From Cucumis sativus (taxonomy: Eukaryota; Streptophyta; Magnoliopsida; Cucurbitales; Cucurbitaceae), in assembly GCF_000004075.3 (NCBI RefSeq), contig NC_026657.2:34892732-34956731 (forward strand): a stretch of DNA of 64,000 nt. The letters run 5' to 3'. This document shows, piece after piece, positions 12,401-23,483 of the stretch (position 1 is the first letter of the stretch; each line of letters opens with the position of its first letter). A program made the translations under genes and the position numbers. The notes beneath the pieces are model-generated. The model made no database searches. It worked only from the letters and a program-made list of their open reading frames with translations, and had not been told where the DNA came from.

Positions 12401-15390
12401 TTTTTTATATCCGTGAGTGTTTGGGCCAGCTTATGCACACCTCAACTAATACCACATGGCAACCCACCTGACCCTACAACATTTGGGTGTCAAGGAAGCT
12501 CGTAGGAAATGAATTCTTAGGTTGGTGACCACCATGGATTAAACTCATGACCTCTCAGTTAGTTATTGAGACTATGTCTCCTTTTTTACCACTAGGTCAG
12601 CTCATGATGGTTTGTTTTCACCTCACAATACAATCAAATAGTAAGAATATGCTTAAAATAGCATGTGTTGACTTGCTCCTAGAAATGCTCACAAAGTGGT
12701 AACTAGTACATCCAATTTTGGAGAGGTTAGGAAAAGTGGCTAAAAACAAAAATTTGAAGAGATGGTAGGAGAAAGTGGAAACAGAAAGAGATTAATGAGA
12801 TAAAAGAAGCTGAAGAAAGGCTTACTTGTGATTTTCAAGAGAGCCAACACTCAGCGGTTATAACCCTATTACAAGTATGCATGAAACAGAACTCCTGTGA
12901 GACCCCTATATCAAAGATATATGCAAGCAAGAGTAGTGAAGGGAATTCTCCTACTGATGGTTAGCAGCAGGAACATGCTAAGAGCATACAAATGGACTGT
13001 AGTCTTAATAGGGAAAGTTGGTTTTTGGGGTGTAGAATTTAAGGTAGTCAAGTGGGTAGATGAGGTTACCAACCCTCTAAAAATAAGATAGGTAGTTGCC
13101 TATTTTCTGTTATCTTGAACTTTGGATCAATTTATTGAACTTGAAAATTCTCTGTGTTTCCTCTGTTTTGTGTTGTTTTCTCCTTATATTTCAATGAAAC
13201 AGTAAGGGAATCCTTACAACTTCCTTCAGAATAGTTTTTGTTAATCACTCTCTTCAATCGTGACTTCCAGCATAATTTTGGGATATGCCCTCATGTCATC
13301 TGGTATGAACCACATAATTTTACCAGATGGAAAGATAATAACAATAGGGTTGATAACATTTTGAGAGTATCATTTCCCTCCCACAATTTCCTTTTCTTTT
13401 TATGAGAAACACGACTTTCATTGAGAAAGAATGAATCCCGCTTAAGAAGGGATTCCAACTATACAAAATCATGTTCATAGGATAATTACAAAAGATCTTC
13501 GTCGAAGCCCAACGGGAGACATGAAAGCGAACAAGAGACCATCAGCCTCCCACAATTTTTTATCCAATGTTCGTGTATCTCACTCAGTTCCTCCTTCCTC
13601 TATTCTTTTTTTTAATGAGAAACAGAAATTTATGTTCAAAAGGAGACAAAAGTACAGCCTAAGGCAACTAAGGTTCCCACTCCCTGCCAAAACTAACAAA
13701 AGAAAAGTCTGCCAATTGTTAACTAACCCAAAGTTTGTAATTACAAAAGAATTTTGGGCAATTTGTACATCTCCAAGAGCCAATGTCTTGCACCAAAAGC
13801 TAAAAAGAACCGAAGAGAGAACTTATCTTTGATCACCTGGTTGTTCCTTTCCTGCACCAAAGAAGAGAATGTTTTGCACAACACCAAAGCACTCTTCCCA
13901 ACCACCAATGAAATACCGTCAAGAACCTCCAAAAGCCAATTAACAATCTTTTTTGGAAGGCAAAAAGCAATGCCAAACTCCTTAAATAACGTATTTGAGC
14001 TATTAGCCACAAAATGGCAGTGGAGATGAAACAAGCGGTCAAGGTTTTCTTCCTCATGTAAACACAAACAGCACATAGAAGAAGACCTCACCCAATTTTG
14101 AAGTTGCCTTTGGAGTTCACGTGGGTGTTCAAACTTCTATAAGCCAATGACCAAAGAGAAACTCAACCTTTTTTTGGGATCTTGAATTTCTGTTTACCAA
14201 AGGATAGCACAGTGTCTTCTCCCAATTGGTTAGCATCAAAAAGGTGGATTTAGCAACATATGAGGCGAGTGAGTCAAGCTTCCATCTCATTGTATCGTGA
14301 TCAATGCTCACAGCCCAACTATTTAGAAACTCAACCAAATTAACTAAATTCCCTAATTCCCTATCAAAGAGAGGTCTTTTAATCCCCAAGTCCTCAGTTT
14401 TCTGTCCACTGTCCCAACAATTAGCAATGGAAGACCCATTCTTCGAGGTATTTGAATAAAAATTTGGGTATTTATTCCACCCCACGTCAATAACGTTCCC
14501 GCATTCTTCTATCGTTCCCCGAGACAAACTCCAGAAAGCTCAAAATAGATTTTTGTCCTTTGTGTTATTTGACTAAAGCCGCTGTCTATCTTTCTGATTT
14601 TGTAATTTTATCAATTTTTGTCCTCAAAATTGTGGGAGGTGGCTGCACCAGATGTCTTAAAATGTTCCATATCTCACATTCAGCTAGTTTTCAAATAATT
14701 CATGTTCAAAATTTGGGATGCTTTATTTGTTATGCACAACCTTTTTTTATATGATTGTAGTACCTACTTATGATCTTCATAACACCCATATCCAGGTAGA
14801 ACAAACAACTAATATTAACAGAAAATTTATCCATAATTAACGATGAAAAATCACAGTACCTTCAAAATAACCTAGCAGAGATACCATATCACATATCCAA
14901 AGCAAAAAAACGAGTGGTTAAAATAAAATGAAATGATAAGTTGCGTATACCTTCTAGATACTCCAGCGAAGCAATGCACCAGAACAGATCCCTCCTTTCT
15001 ACCCCGCTCAATAAAATCATAGCACACATTCAAATAATCCAACAAATCCTCGTTTTCCATATCTCTCAGCGGCACTGCCATCCTCTCCACCTTCAAACCA
15101 TTTCCAGCATATTCCAGCGAGTACAAGAGCTTCTCAGGTGATAAAGAACTCTTCGACCCATCAACATAGTCACTCTCAGAAGCTAAATCACACCCAGTCC
15201 CACCCACATACACCTTCTTAATTTCCTTGCTGGGGATTATCAATCCACTGCGCCATTCGGAAAAAAACGAAATCGACTCAGAACTAAGAACCGAAAGCAT
15301 GTGTGTGATATCTGAGGTACCAAGCTGTAGAACTTCTGCTGCATCACCAATATTTCCAATGAAAAGCCTCTCACGTACAAGGTGAGGCAT
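9448..15390 (-). CDS. Dual-specificity phosphatase, DUSP12/YVH1 type with zinc-binding C-terminus
   Basis: Six coding exons on the minus strand (15390-14951, 11732-11680, 11581-11517, 11406-11328, 10258-9953, 9602-9448) join in frame to 365 residues. The N-terminal phosphatase domain (about 1-190) ends in the signature HCFAGVSRS, with nucleophile Cys140, Arg146 and a probable general acid at Asp110. The C-terminal half has YRCKKCRR, then FVEPLRWM, then paired Cys motifs CAHC and CSCGSW and a His (LHKSRVD). That is the zinc-binding arrangement of DUSP12/Yvh1. Yeast Yvh1 helps release Mrt4 during 60S ribosome maturation; a similar role here is inference. The signature motif is split by the first coding intron (14950-11733, 3.2 kb), which is filled with retroelement debris. 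A 5'UTR exon probably ends at 15809, with its intron at 15439-15808. Confidence 0.92.
10727..10954 (-). other. Intronic 75-residue open frame of unknown nature
   Basis: Inside the phosphatase intron 10259-11327, a minus-strand frame encodes 75 residues with mixed, protein-like composition (for example 'DTFFGEDREPCIKDFCQQKN'). I do not recognise a domain. It may be a remnant of a mobile element or processed sequence, or chance. It does not fit the splicing of the host gene. Confidence 0.25.
12310..13195. repeat. Pair of diverged repeats sharing 'ctattttctgttatcttgaa'
   Basis: Sequence near 12308-12400 and again near 13097-13190 shares 'ctattttctgttatcttgaa', then 'ttgaactt' or 'tgaacttg', then 'tctc..ctgt.ttgtgttgtttc'. 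The two copies lie about 790 bases apart in the same orientation. They could be old LTR-like ends or a local duplication. No polyprotein frame lies between them. Confidence 0.35.
12398..12605 (-). mobile_element. SINE with tRNA-like promoter in phosphatase intron 1
   Basis: On the minus strand the element starts near 'ctgacctagtggtaaaaaag' (A-box-like), passes a B-box-like 'gagtttaatcc', and ends in an A-rich tail corresponding to the plus-strand T run near 12400. I recall a closely similar SINE as common in cucurbits. Confidence 0.5.
13395..14560 (-). mobile_element. LINE 3' fragments nested in phosphatase intron 1
   Basis: At 13405-13435 the minus strand reads 'attctttctcaatgaaagt', the tail shared by other LINE copies in the window. 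A second, different LINE-like tail lies near 13605. Further in, 13741-14091 encodes MCCLCLHEEENLDRLFHLHC, a zf-RVT-like motif, and 14129-14527 encodes more of the same region. The frames are broken, so these are dead 3'-truncated copies, probably two or more nested. Confidence 0.6.
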
Positions 15391-15850
15391 GACAATAAAT
15401 CAAGAACAGATGTCACAAACGCCTAATAAACAATGTTTCTGCAAACACAAGTGAAACCTCATTAACTTTCTCTCTTTGCTTCAATTAAACAATAACTACA
15501 TCCACAACAGTACCTCCAGACATACTCTACTTCAATTCCTATTCAAGATTGGCCATAAACAACAAAATGGGTTTTGTATAAAATACTTTAACATGTAAAC
15601 CATAGCATGGAAGAACTTATTAGACAATGGGGATTTGACGAATCAAGCATGTTTGTTGAATGAATTCCCCAAAGAAGAGTAGGTTTTTCACAAGAATTGC
15701 GGAATTCAAAAGTTTAAAAAAAAAAAAAAAAAAAATCCGCTATATATTTGATTCAAACATTGCAAGGAAAAGAAAAAATAGATTGATTAAGAAGGGGCGA
15801 AGGATCACCTGAAATTTGGACGATGGAAAATGGAGCGTTATGTTGTCTTT
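15391..15850 (-). promoter_or_regulatory. Phosphatase 5' leader with probable 5'UTR intron
   Basis: On the minus strand a donor CAG|GTGATC lies at 15809/15808 and an acceptor TTTGCAG at 15439. Together they would remove 15439-15808 between a short leader exon and the ATG exon. A TATA-like TATATAAATA lies at plus 15872-15881, just upstream of the leader exon. Confidence 0.5.
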
Positions 15851-16379
15851 GACTCTATGCTTCGCTGCCGGTATTTATATATTGTAAAAAAAAGGTAATT
15901 ACAATAGATATCAATTATAACATCAATTTCTTTTATTGAAAGGTTGGGTATATATGTAGGTTAGAATCTCGCTTTCGTTATTATGGTTGTTTAGGGTGTG
16001 ATAATGTGTATTAATGAGAGTTGATGGTAGAAAAAATGTATGAAATAGAATTGGTTTGGTAAGATTAGGGTGATGATCATTAAAAGAAATTGGTAAAATT
16101 GGTTTTGAAGCCAAAGGGAAGTGAATTGTACCATAAGGGAAGGGTGGAATGGAAAGAGTTAGCGAAGTGTAATGCTTTTAGGGTCGGACTTTGCTTTCCA
16201 CGTGGCACAAAATGAACGCCGTGGCTTTCTTTGACTACGATTGGGCCCCACGGATCACCCTCCACCGAATTATTCCTCTCTTTTTACCCATAAAAAGAGA
16301 AAATATGTATTGCACATGTAATTGTATCAATTTAGGGCTCCATCCCTAATGTTTTCCTTCTTTGTTTTCTATTTCTTGT

Positions 16380-17205
16380 TTTATGTATTTAGTAACTATT
16401 TCTACTTCTTGCTTAATTTCTTAATAAAAGAAAGCAGAAAAGAAAATGTATTTGATAATAGTTTCTTGTTTTCTATTTTTTTTTTTGGATTTATTTTTTA
16501 TTTTATTCACATATAACTCGATTAAAAATTACACCACTCACTTTATCAAACCTAGATAAGAAGATTTTCCAGTAATCTTATGGAGAACAAGATTAATATT
16601 GAGATCTGAAGCATAGAGATGGCAAGGAGGATGATGAAAACCCACGATGAAGAGGTGGACTGAAATCCACATTGAAGAGGAAGACAAAGACCCCCTGCGA
16701 AAACATAGGTACGAGAGGAAGATGATGGTTATTTGGGGAAGACGATAGAGATAATAGGAAGGGTGGTTACTTGGGAAAGAAGATAGAAAAAAGAGGAAGA
16801 AAAAAGAAATCATGTAAAAAAATGAAAAAGGAAAAGGAAATAGAACAATAATTGAGAAAAAGAAAAAGAAAACCAATAAAAATAATTGAAGAAAAGGAAA
16901 AGAAAACCAATAAATATAATTGAGAAAAAAAATGATAAAAATAATTGAGAAAAGGAAAAAGGAAACTGATAAAAATAATTGAAAAAAAGTAAAAATGAAA
17001 CCAATAAAATTAATTGAGAAAAGGAAAAAGAAAACCGATAAAAATAATTATAAAAAAAGAAAAATGAAACCAATAAAATTAATTGAGAAAACAGAAATCA
17101 ATAAAAATATTTGAGAAACGTAACATGATATCAAACACCTTTGTTTCTTAATAAATGAAAACAGGAAACAGGAAACGAAAACGTTACCAAACGGGTCCTT
17201 AAATT
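16380..17205. mobile_element. MITE-like element with imperfect inverted ends
   Basis: The right end (about 17130-17200) has 'gaaacaggaaacgaaaacg' then 'ttaccaaacgggtcc', a terminal motif typical of plant MITEs. Its reverse complement resembles the left side near 16390-16475 (gtaac..tttct.cttc.tg, then ttcttaataaaagaaa, then tatttgataat). The interior contains a purine-rich minisatellite. The exact boundaries are uncertain. Confidence 0.4.
16850..17120. repeat. Purine-rich minisatellite, ~40-bp unit
   Basis: About six to seven imperfect units of the form 'ataattgagaaaaggaaaaa' plus 'gaaaaccaataaa' follow one another. Open frames on the minus strand here (16538-16876, 16810-17073) are Phe/Ser-rich artefacts of this repeat and are not genes. 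Confidence 0.75.
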
Positions 17206-20200
17206 CTTAATCAGTAACTATATCAATTAAACTATGAACTTTGAAATTTATATTAATACAAACTTCAAATTAATGATTGTATTAATTTAAATTCAGAACT
17301 TTTATAAATGTGTCAATTTGAACTTCGAACTTATATGATTATATCGATTTAAACCTCTATTATGTTTTTATTGTGATACAGTTGTGAAAGTTTAGGGTTT
17401 AAATTGATACAATTGCTAATTCGTGGTCTAAACATCTTTTTCATTTTTTTCGTTGATGTTATAACTTTTATTTTTGACTGTTGATTCCATCCGATTATTC
17501 TTTAAGTATTGTCAACCTTATTTTTGACAGTAAGATCGAGAATCGTACGACTCATAACTAACCTAAAACTTTAAAGGAAAGCTATGCACTCAATACATAT
17601 ATATGTGTATGAGGTTTTTTTTTATGAGTTTTATTCCATGACCAATTTCTTGATTCTTAAACTATATATCTAATAACATAAATGTAACTTAGACTTAACT
17701 AAAATAAAGATGTTTTATAGTTTTTGTTTTCTATTTTTAAACTATGGCAAACAACCCTTTCATAGTCTAGACCATTATGAGGTTGGCACATATAAATCTA
17801 CTAAATGTGTATGCAGAATAACGTTGCCAATAAACGTATTGAGATTTCTGCCTTGATAGCAAGAACTTGTTGAGATTTTGTTACGATCAAATAAAGTTTA
17901 TAGCAATATTATAATAGCACATAAAATTAAATTGATTTGCAGAGAAGTGCAACGATAGTTTCGAACCGATAAAGTTTCTAACTAAAGCAGTAGAAAATGG
18001 GGTGTTTTGGTGTGGATTGAGAATGTAAAGTGTTTGATTGATCATATAGAAAATGGGGTGTTTTCGAACCGATAAAGTTTCTAATTTTTTAAATGTGCAT
18101 AGCTATTTGTTGCAATCACGATCGAAAGCACCAGCAATTGTACTGATTGAATTCAAGAAGATTGTCGTTTTCTTTCACTACGATTCAACACTTTATATTT
18201 GATTCCTAAATTAATTTACGAGTGTCCAACGTGTCTTCTACTTCAATGTTGTGTTCTAACAAGTCATTGTCCTAATTCAACGTGTTTTTTAAAATACATA
18301 AACCCAAAACTTAATTCAAACTCAAACATAAAATATGATTTTATGTAAATGAAATTAATTAGCTAAATATTTTTAAAAGCGTTTAAATAGTTTAGGCAAA
18401 AATACACCAATTTATACCCCTAAACTTCGAAGGTTATATCAATTAAAACCTTGAACTAATAATAAGTATCAATTTAAACTTTGAGCGTAACTTATAATTG
18501 TATCAATTATATCATAAATCTTTCACCAATAAATCAATTTAAACTCTCTAAATCTCTAAATCTCTAAATTCCTTTTTGTTTACTCTAATATTTCCTTTTG
18601 TAAAACTCGCTTGTAAAGTAGTCTATGCACGTATGAATGATTTTAAAAAGAAATTATAATTAAAGATCTAAATTGATTGATTTATTAAAATTTTGGAGTT
18701 TAACATACTCAAATCATAAGTAACACACGAAACCGGTTGAACGATATTTTTTGAAGAAGTGTATAAATTGATACATTTACAAAAGTTCAAAGTTTAAATC
18801 GACGTAAGTAGTAATTTAGAGCTTTGAATAATACATTTAAAGTTTAGGAGTATAAATTGTTGAACGAGAAGTTGTGGCAGTGACGTTAAACCCTAAACAT
18901 GAGGAGCAGCGTTTTGAGAAGGAAAGTGGTTTGTTGTATAGTTGTTATAATTATATATTAGGTTTGAGGATGATGAAATAATAAAAGCTAAGTCACATGG
19001 TTGTCCACATCAAAATCACCCTTATAAATTTATATATACCTAAATAACCTATGCCCTACTCACTATCACAAAGATAGTGACATTAAATCAAAACAGATTT
19101 GGAGGCTGACTTTACAATATTAATTTTAGTTCCTAAAGAAGTCGGTGGAGGCAAAAAGTAGGGATCGAAACGAAAGAGCATCGAGCGATATCAACTAAAA
19201 ACAGACCCTTTCATTCGTTTCGAGCTCAAATGAGTATTTTCATTTGTCAACTTTCATTCAATTTCAAAAACGAAATCTATTTTTCATTAACATCCCTAGA
19301 AAATAGTCTTTTTTACCCTTTAATTGTTTTTGGATATTTTTCTTTAAATGATTTTTTTTTTGTTGATTTTTATGGGATTTTATTTAGAATCTTGATTAGT
19401 TTTCTGAAAAATAGGAATTTTTTGGACTTTAGCGATATTTTATTATTTTTGTATTGTTTGGAAAAATTGAAGTAGGTCGAGTTTGATCGAACCAGTGTAA
19501 AATTGTAGTGTCTTCTTCTCTAACTATTTTTTAATTTAATTTTAGTTTTATATTCTTGTTGACTGATATTGATTGTATACTCGATTACATACTTTTTATC
19601 AATATTGTTATTTAGCGTAAATTAGTTAATTAGTTTTTTTTTATTGAATATAAAAATTATCTATTTATTAAAAAATTTAATCAAACCCTATTCTCGTCTA
19701 GGGTTGTCATATCGGTTCAACAATTTCATTTCTTTTACTATTAAATTTGGCAACATTATGAGAGGAGGTGGGAAGAGAGAATAATCGATGCATCACATAG
19801 CTTCAATCCATCTTCTTTCCTACATTCTACTAATTGCCTCTAGTGTCAAACATACTAGAGAACGTTTCGATAGAAAGTAGTGCCTTAGTTTTTATTTTAA
19901 AACGAGATGGATCTCAAATTTTATTAATAAAACGAGACTAAAGCTCAAAGTACACGAGTGATATATAAAAAACACACAAATGAAAATGAAAGTAGTGTCG
20001 TGTAGGGTTGTGAATAGAAACAGGTGGAATAATACCAAGCCTAATTACGACTAAATGATAGTTGCTCTTTTTGGTTTATGTTGACTAATTTAAAATTTTT
20101 TGTTAAATGATTTTTTCTTCTCGAGTCTTTTGACAATGTCTCAAATATATATTATTCTTGCCTCGTAATAATGGTGGAAAGTGGGAACATGATTGTTGGA

Positions 20201-21230
20201 CCTACAAATTTATTGTCTATGAGTGTTAGATACGAATGACAATATCGATCATGGTGGTTTCGGAAGCACACGATATCATTAGATTTAGATTTATAGTGTC
20301 ACTATTGATCAAAATCTCTTCCATAAAAGACACTGAATATGTGTTGTGTGGCTATTCATTTTGTTATTTTTCTTACTTTGGAAATGATCAATTCCCATTT
20401 TTCTCATTTGCATTTTGATTTTTAATCTACAAATCTAACACCTTCATTTGTTTGGTTTAATTTGATTTAGGAGTGTTAGATGTTTGTGTTCAAACATTTT
20501 CTAATATTAATATTGTTGATCTTAAGAAGAGTAATAATTTTTCATTTTGAATTATACAAAATACAAAATTTATGCATTTTGGATCTCTTTCAAGTGAAAC
20601 ATAGATGTATATATCTTTTTAAAATGTATTTTAAAACTAGATATTTTGTCCCGTCAATCCCAGTATTTACTGTACTTAATTGCCGATTATAAACCGAGGT
20701 CAATTGAACTGGTGAATATTTAGAACAGTTTCGAAAACGAGAAAAATTACAAGCCCACAATGAAAAATATAAAAAATACCCCAATCAACCGACAATTAAT
20801 TGGTCACTCACACGAATAATATATCTATTGGTACCCAAATTTAAACTACCAATATCCAAACGATTTTTATTCAAGATTATCGTATACCAAGATCTTTTAT
20901 ATTTGATAATGAACAAAAAAAAATACAATATTTATGATTGATTGAAAATAAAGTTCATGATTTCAAAAAAATATATAATAGAAAAAATGCAGAAATAAGA
21001 AGAGAAGAAAGAATATGGAAAACAAGAGAAAAATTGGAGAATATGGAAATGAATGACAAACATGAAATATTTAAAAAATTATCAGACTTCATAAACTTTT
21101 TGATTTTGTTACATAGGTCGTAAATATAATTTCACTGTTTTGTTATATTTATGAAAATTAACTCTTAAAAAATCCACGGCCTTATTTTAAAAATAAATGT
21201 GAAGGCCTAGATTATCTTCTTTAATTAAAA
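17206..21230. other. Intergenic, AT-rich, no gene recognised
   Basis: There are recurring phrases of the kind 'tatcaatttaaacttt.gaac' at about 17215-17420 and 18420-18860, which looks like a decayed dispersed repeat. A small local duplication lies at 17956-18090. Open frames such as 19230-19475 and 20480-20692 are compositionally random. I see no gene. Confidence 0.5.
17956..18090. repeat. Interleaved local duplication
   Basis: 'tttcgaaccgataaagtttc' occurs near 17957 and 18063. 'agaaaatggggtgtttt' occurs near 17992 and 18048. The order of the two phrases differs between copies, so this is a rearranged duplication. Confidence 0.6.
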
Positions 21231-21259
21231 TTAATGAATGGTAAAAAATTGAAACTATT

Positions 21260-21263
<4 letters not shown>

Positions 21264-21341
<78 letters not shown>
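21264..21341. repeat. Long (TA)n microsatellite
   Basis: Roughly 39 uninterrupted TA units. The apparent peptide of alternating Tyr and Ile on the minus strand (21221-21439) is an artefact of this repeat. Confidence 0.95.
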
Positions 21342-21344
<3 letters not shown>

Positions 21345-21399
21345 TGAATGGTTTTGGTATATTCAATGTTTTTTTTTTTGCTATATATGAAAGTTGCTT

Positions 21400-21665
21400 T
21401 TGCAAAAATAGAAAAAAAAATTATGATAATAGAATTCATGTTACAACATTTTTAAAATTTTCAAAACTAGTAAATTTAAAAGTGATGACCCTCTAATAGC
21501 CCTAAGATTACCGTATTATAGGCTTTTGATAGTTTTATGATTACGGTTTGATATCACTAATTATGATACATTTGCAATATGAAAAAAAATTGGTGTTATG
21601 AGCTGTTTTTTTTTTCTAAATATTTTTGTCATTTGATGTAATTTTTCTATAAGAAATGTGTCCGT
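21400..21665 (+). repeat. Dispersed repeat family A, copy 1
   Basis: The copy has the family order: 'gcaaaaatag', 'gataatag', 'tagtaaatttaaaagt', 'gatatcactaatta', 'caatatg', and 'ttttttctaaatatttttgt' with 'catttgatgtaatttttcta'. The other copies lie near 27328, 37075 (inverted) and 58190. Confidence 0.65.
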
Positions 21666-22700
21666 GCTTATATGCTAACCTAACAAAATAAAATAAATTA
21701 CAATGAAATAAAAAAAAAATAAAACTAGCTCCTCTAACAACCAAAAATAGAGAAATAAAAGAGGGAGTCTTTAATATATATATATATATATTCACTATGG
21801 CTTCAACTTTCCAACATCGATAGCTTTCTTAACGTTAAAAATATTCTTTCCATTCAAAGTATGTCAATTATAACAAGAAGTAAGTAGAAGAACAGAACTA
21901 CTAATTGACGTTAAGACTTCAATATTTTAATATGGTTTTACGTTAGTAGTTGAAAGTGAGTTAAGAATTTGGATCAGTTTTGAAAATAACAGTTGGAGAG
22001 GAAAGAAAGAAAATGCATGCATTACCAATTCTGTAAAGTATGGATATGAAGAGATTATATATCTTTTTAACCAATTTTTAAGTTTGGTTCATTCTCAAGG
22101 GAAGATGACTTCTAAAGAAAAAAAGTTGATTGTGTAAATGTTGATGTTGACATTTCTTTATATATATTTGGACAAGCTAAAGAATGATAGAATTTTTTTT
22201 GTATCTAAAGTTATCTAGGGAGAAAACGTAGAATGGAAGAAAGTTTTTTTTAGATTTAGAAAGGAAAGAAGGCAAAAAAGACTTGGGTGCATCCATCTAT
22301 CTTGTAGCCGATGAGCGAGAAGTATTTTGTTGATCTTTTCTACTACTTTATAGTAATATTTTAAAAGAATTTTATCAATTAAAATAATATTCAATAAGAA
22401 TATTTTTGAGTTGTTATTAAAAACTCCAACTTTGAGAAATTTTCTAAACCCAACGGGAAATTGGAAAAGATGAAGAAGTATTAATTTTTTATTGAAAGGG
22501 AAAAAGACGTAAGAAGGGTAGTTGGAGAGCAAACAATGGAGGGTGAAAACGAGGGAATGTATGGAGGGAAAGCTTTGGAAGCATCATATATGCAAACAAG
22601 GCAAAAATGGCCAAATGGGGTCACTCCTTATTTAAATTCACATAATCAAATTTCACACTCCATGGGTTGGTGACCAAACCAACTTCCCCTGCTTATCATA
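21666..22700. other. Intergenic upstream of F-box gene
   Basis: AT-rich with a short TA microsatellite at about 21774-21791. No gene is recognised. The minus-strand frame at 22215-22532 has no motif. Confidence 0.45.
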
Positions 22701-23483
22701 AATGGCCTACAATGGCGGTGGTGGTAGCATTGCCCTTTCATTGCTTCTAACAAGCTGCAGCTCCTCAGGTCTCCCCTTTTCATTTAATGCTCCATTTCTG
22801 TTTTCCACCACAACTTTAATTTTCTTCCTGTAGGGTTTTTCTCCCTTTTTTTGATTTTTGCTAATCCACTCGATTTTACTTCGTACTCTTCCTCTTTTTT
22901 CAGTGCTTGTTTTGGACCATTCGAATCTTCTGTCTTTATCGTGGAGTTTTGTGGCTTTGAGGGTTTTATGTCTTTATCTCTACTGGGTTGTGGTCCAAGT
23001 TTGGCTTCTCTTGTGTTTTTTTCAGGATTTGGGCATCTGGGTATCGCTCTGTTTTTGTTTGTTTTTTTTATAATCAATTTTGAGGACTTTTCATTGAATT
23101 TCTCAATGAGGGTTTTCAATTGACTATTTACCATCATTTCTGTCTAAGAAGCTTCATGATGTTTGGATGACAATGGCAATGTGTTATTAGCTCTGATGAA
23201 GCATTTAGAATTTCCCTGTTCTTGAAGTTGTTGCTGTAGCCTGTATTGCTGTTTCTTAGTGAAAGAAGCTTGTCGGTTGTGATGTCTACAACAATCACTT
23301 TCATGATAAAAAGTTGTCTTTTCTTCTCCTTGTTTCTTCTTTCTTTCTTCAAAATCAAAAGCTGGTGATTTCAATAACTGTTTTCTATCACTTCGCTTTT
23401 TATATATTGGTTTGATTCCCCATTTTTTATTCCTTGGTCTAGCCATTTTTGTTGCATTTTCTGCTAGGATTTCATAGAGCACA
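22701..23483 (+). promoter_or_regulatory. Probable F-box 5' leader region
   Basis: Base composition shifts here to pyrimidine-rich, less AT-biased sequence up to the ATG at 23484, as expected for a long 5'UTR, perhaps with an intron. Open frames on both strands (22784-23137 and 23144-23482 on minus, 22851-23123 on plus) have no recognisable domain and were not called. Confidence 0.4.

Noticed and set aside
16080..16265. 61-residue minus-strand frame upstream of the phosphatase gene
   Set aside because: It has no recognisable motif, no splice context and no homologue I can name.
16538..17073. Phe/Ser-rich open frames on the minus strand
   Set aside because: They are translations of an A/G-rich minisatellite.
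21221..21439. Tyr-Ile repeat peptide
   Set aside because: It is an artefact of the TA microsatellite.
22784..23482. Open frames of 112-117 residues on the minus strand upstream of the F-box gene
   Set aside because: They are Lys/Asn/Glu-rich antisense of a pyrimidine-rich leader, have no domain, and the region is better explained as F-box 5'UTR or intron.
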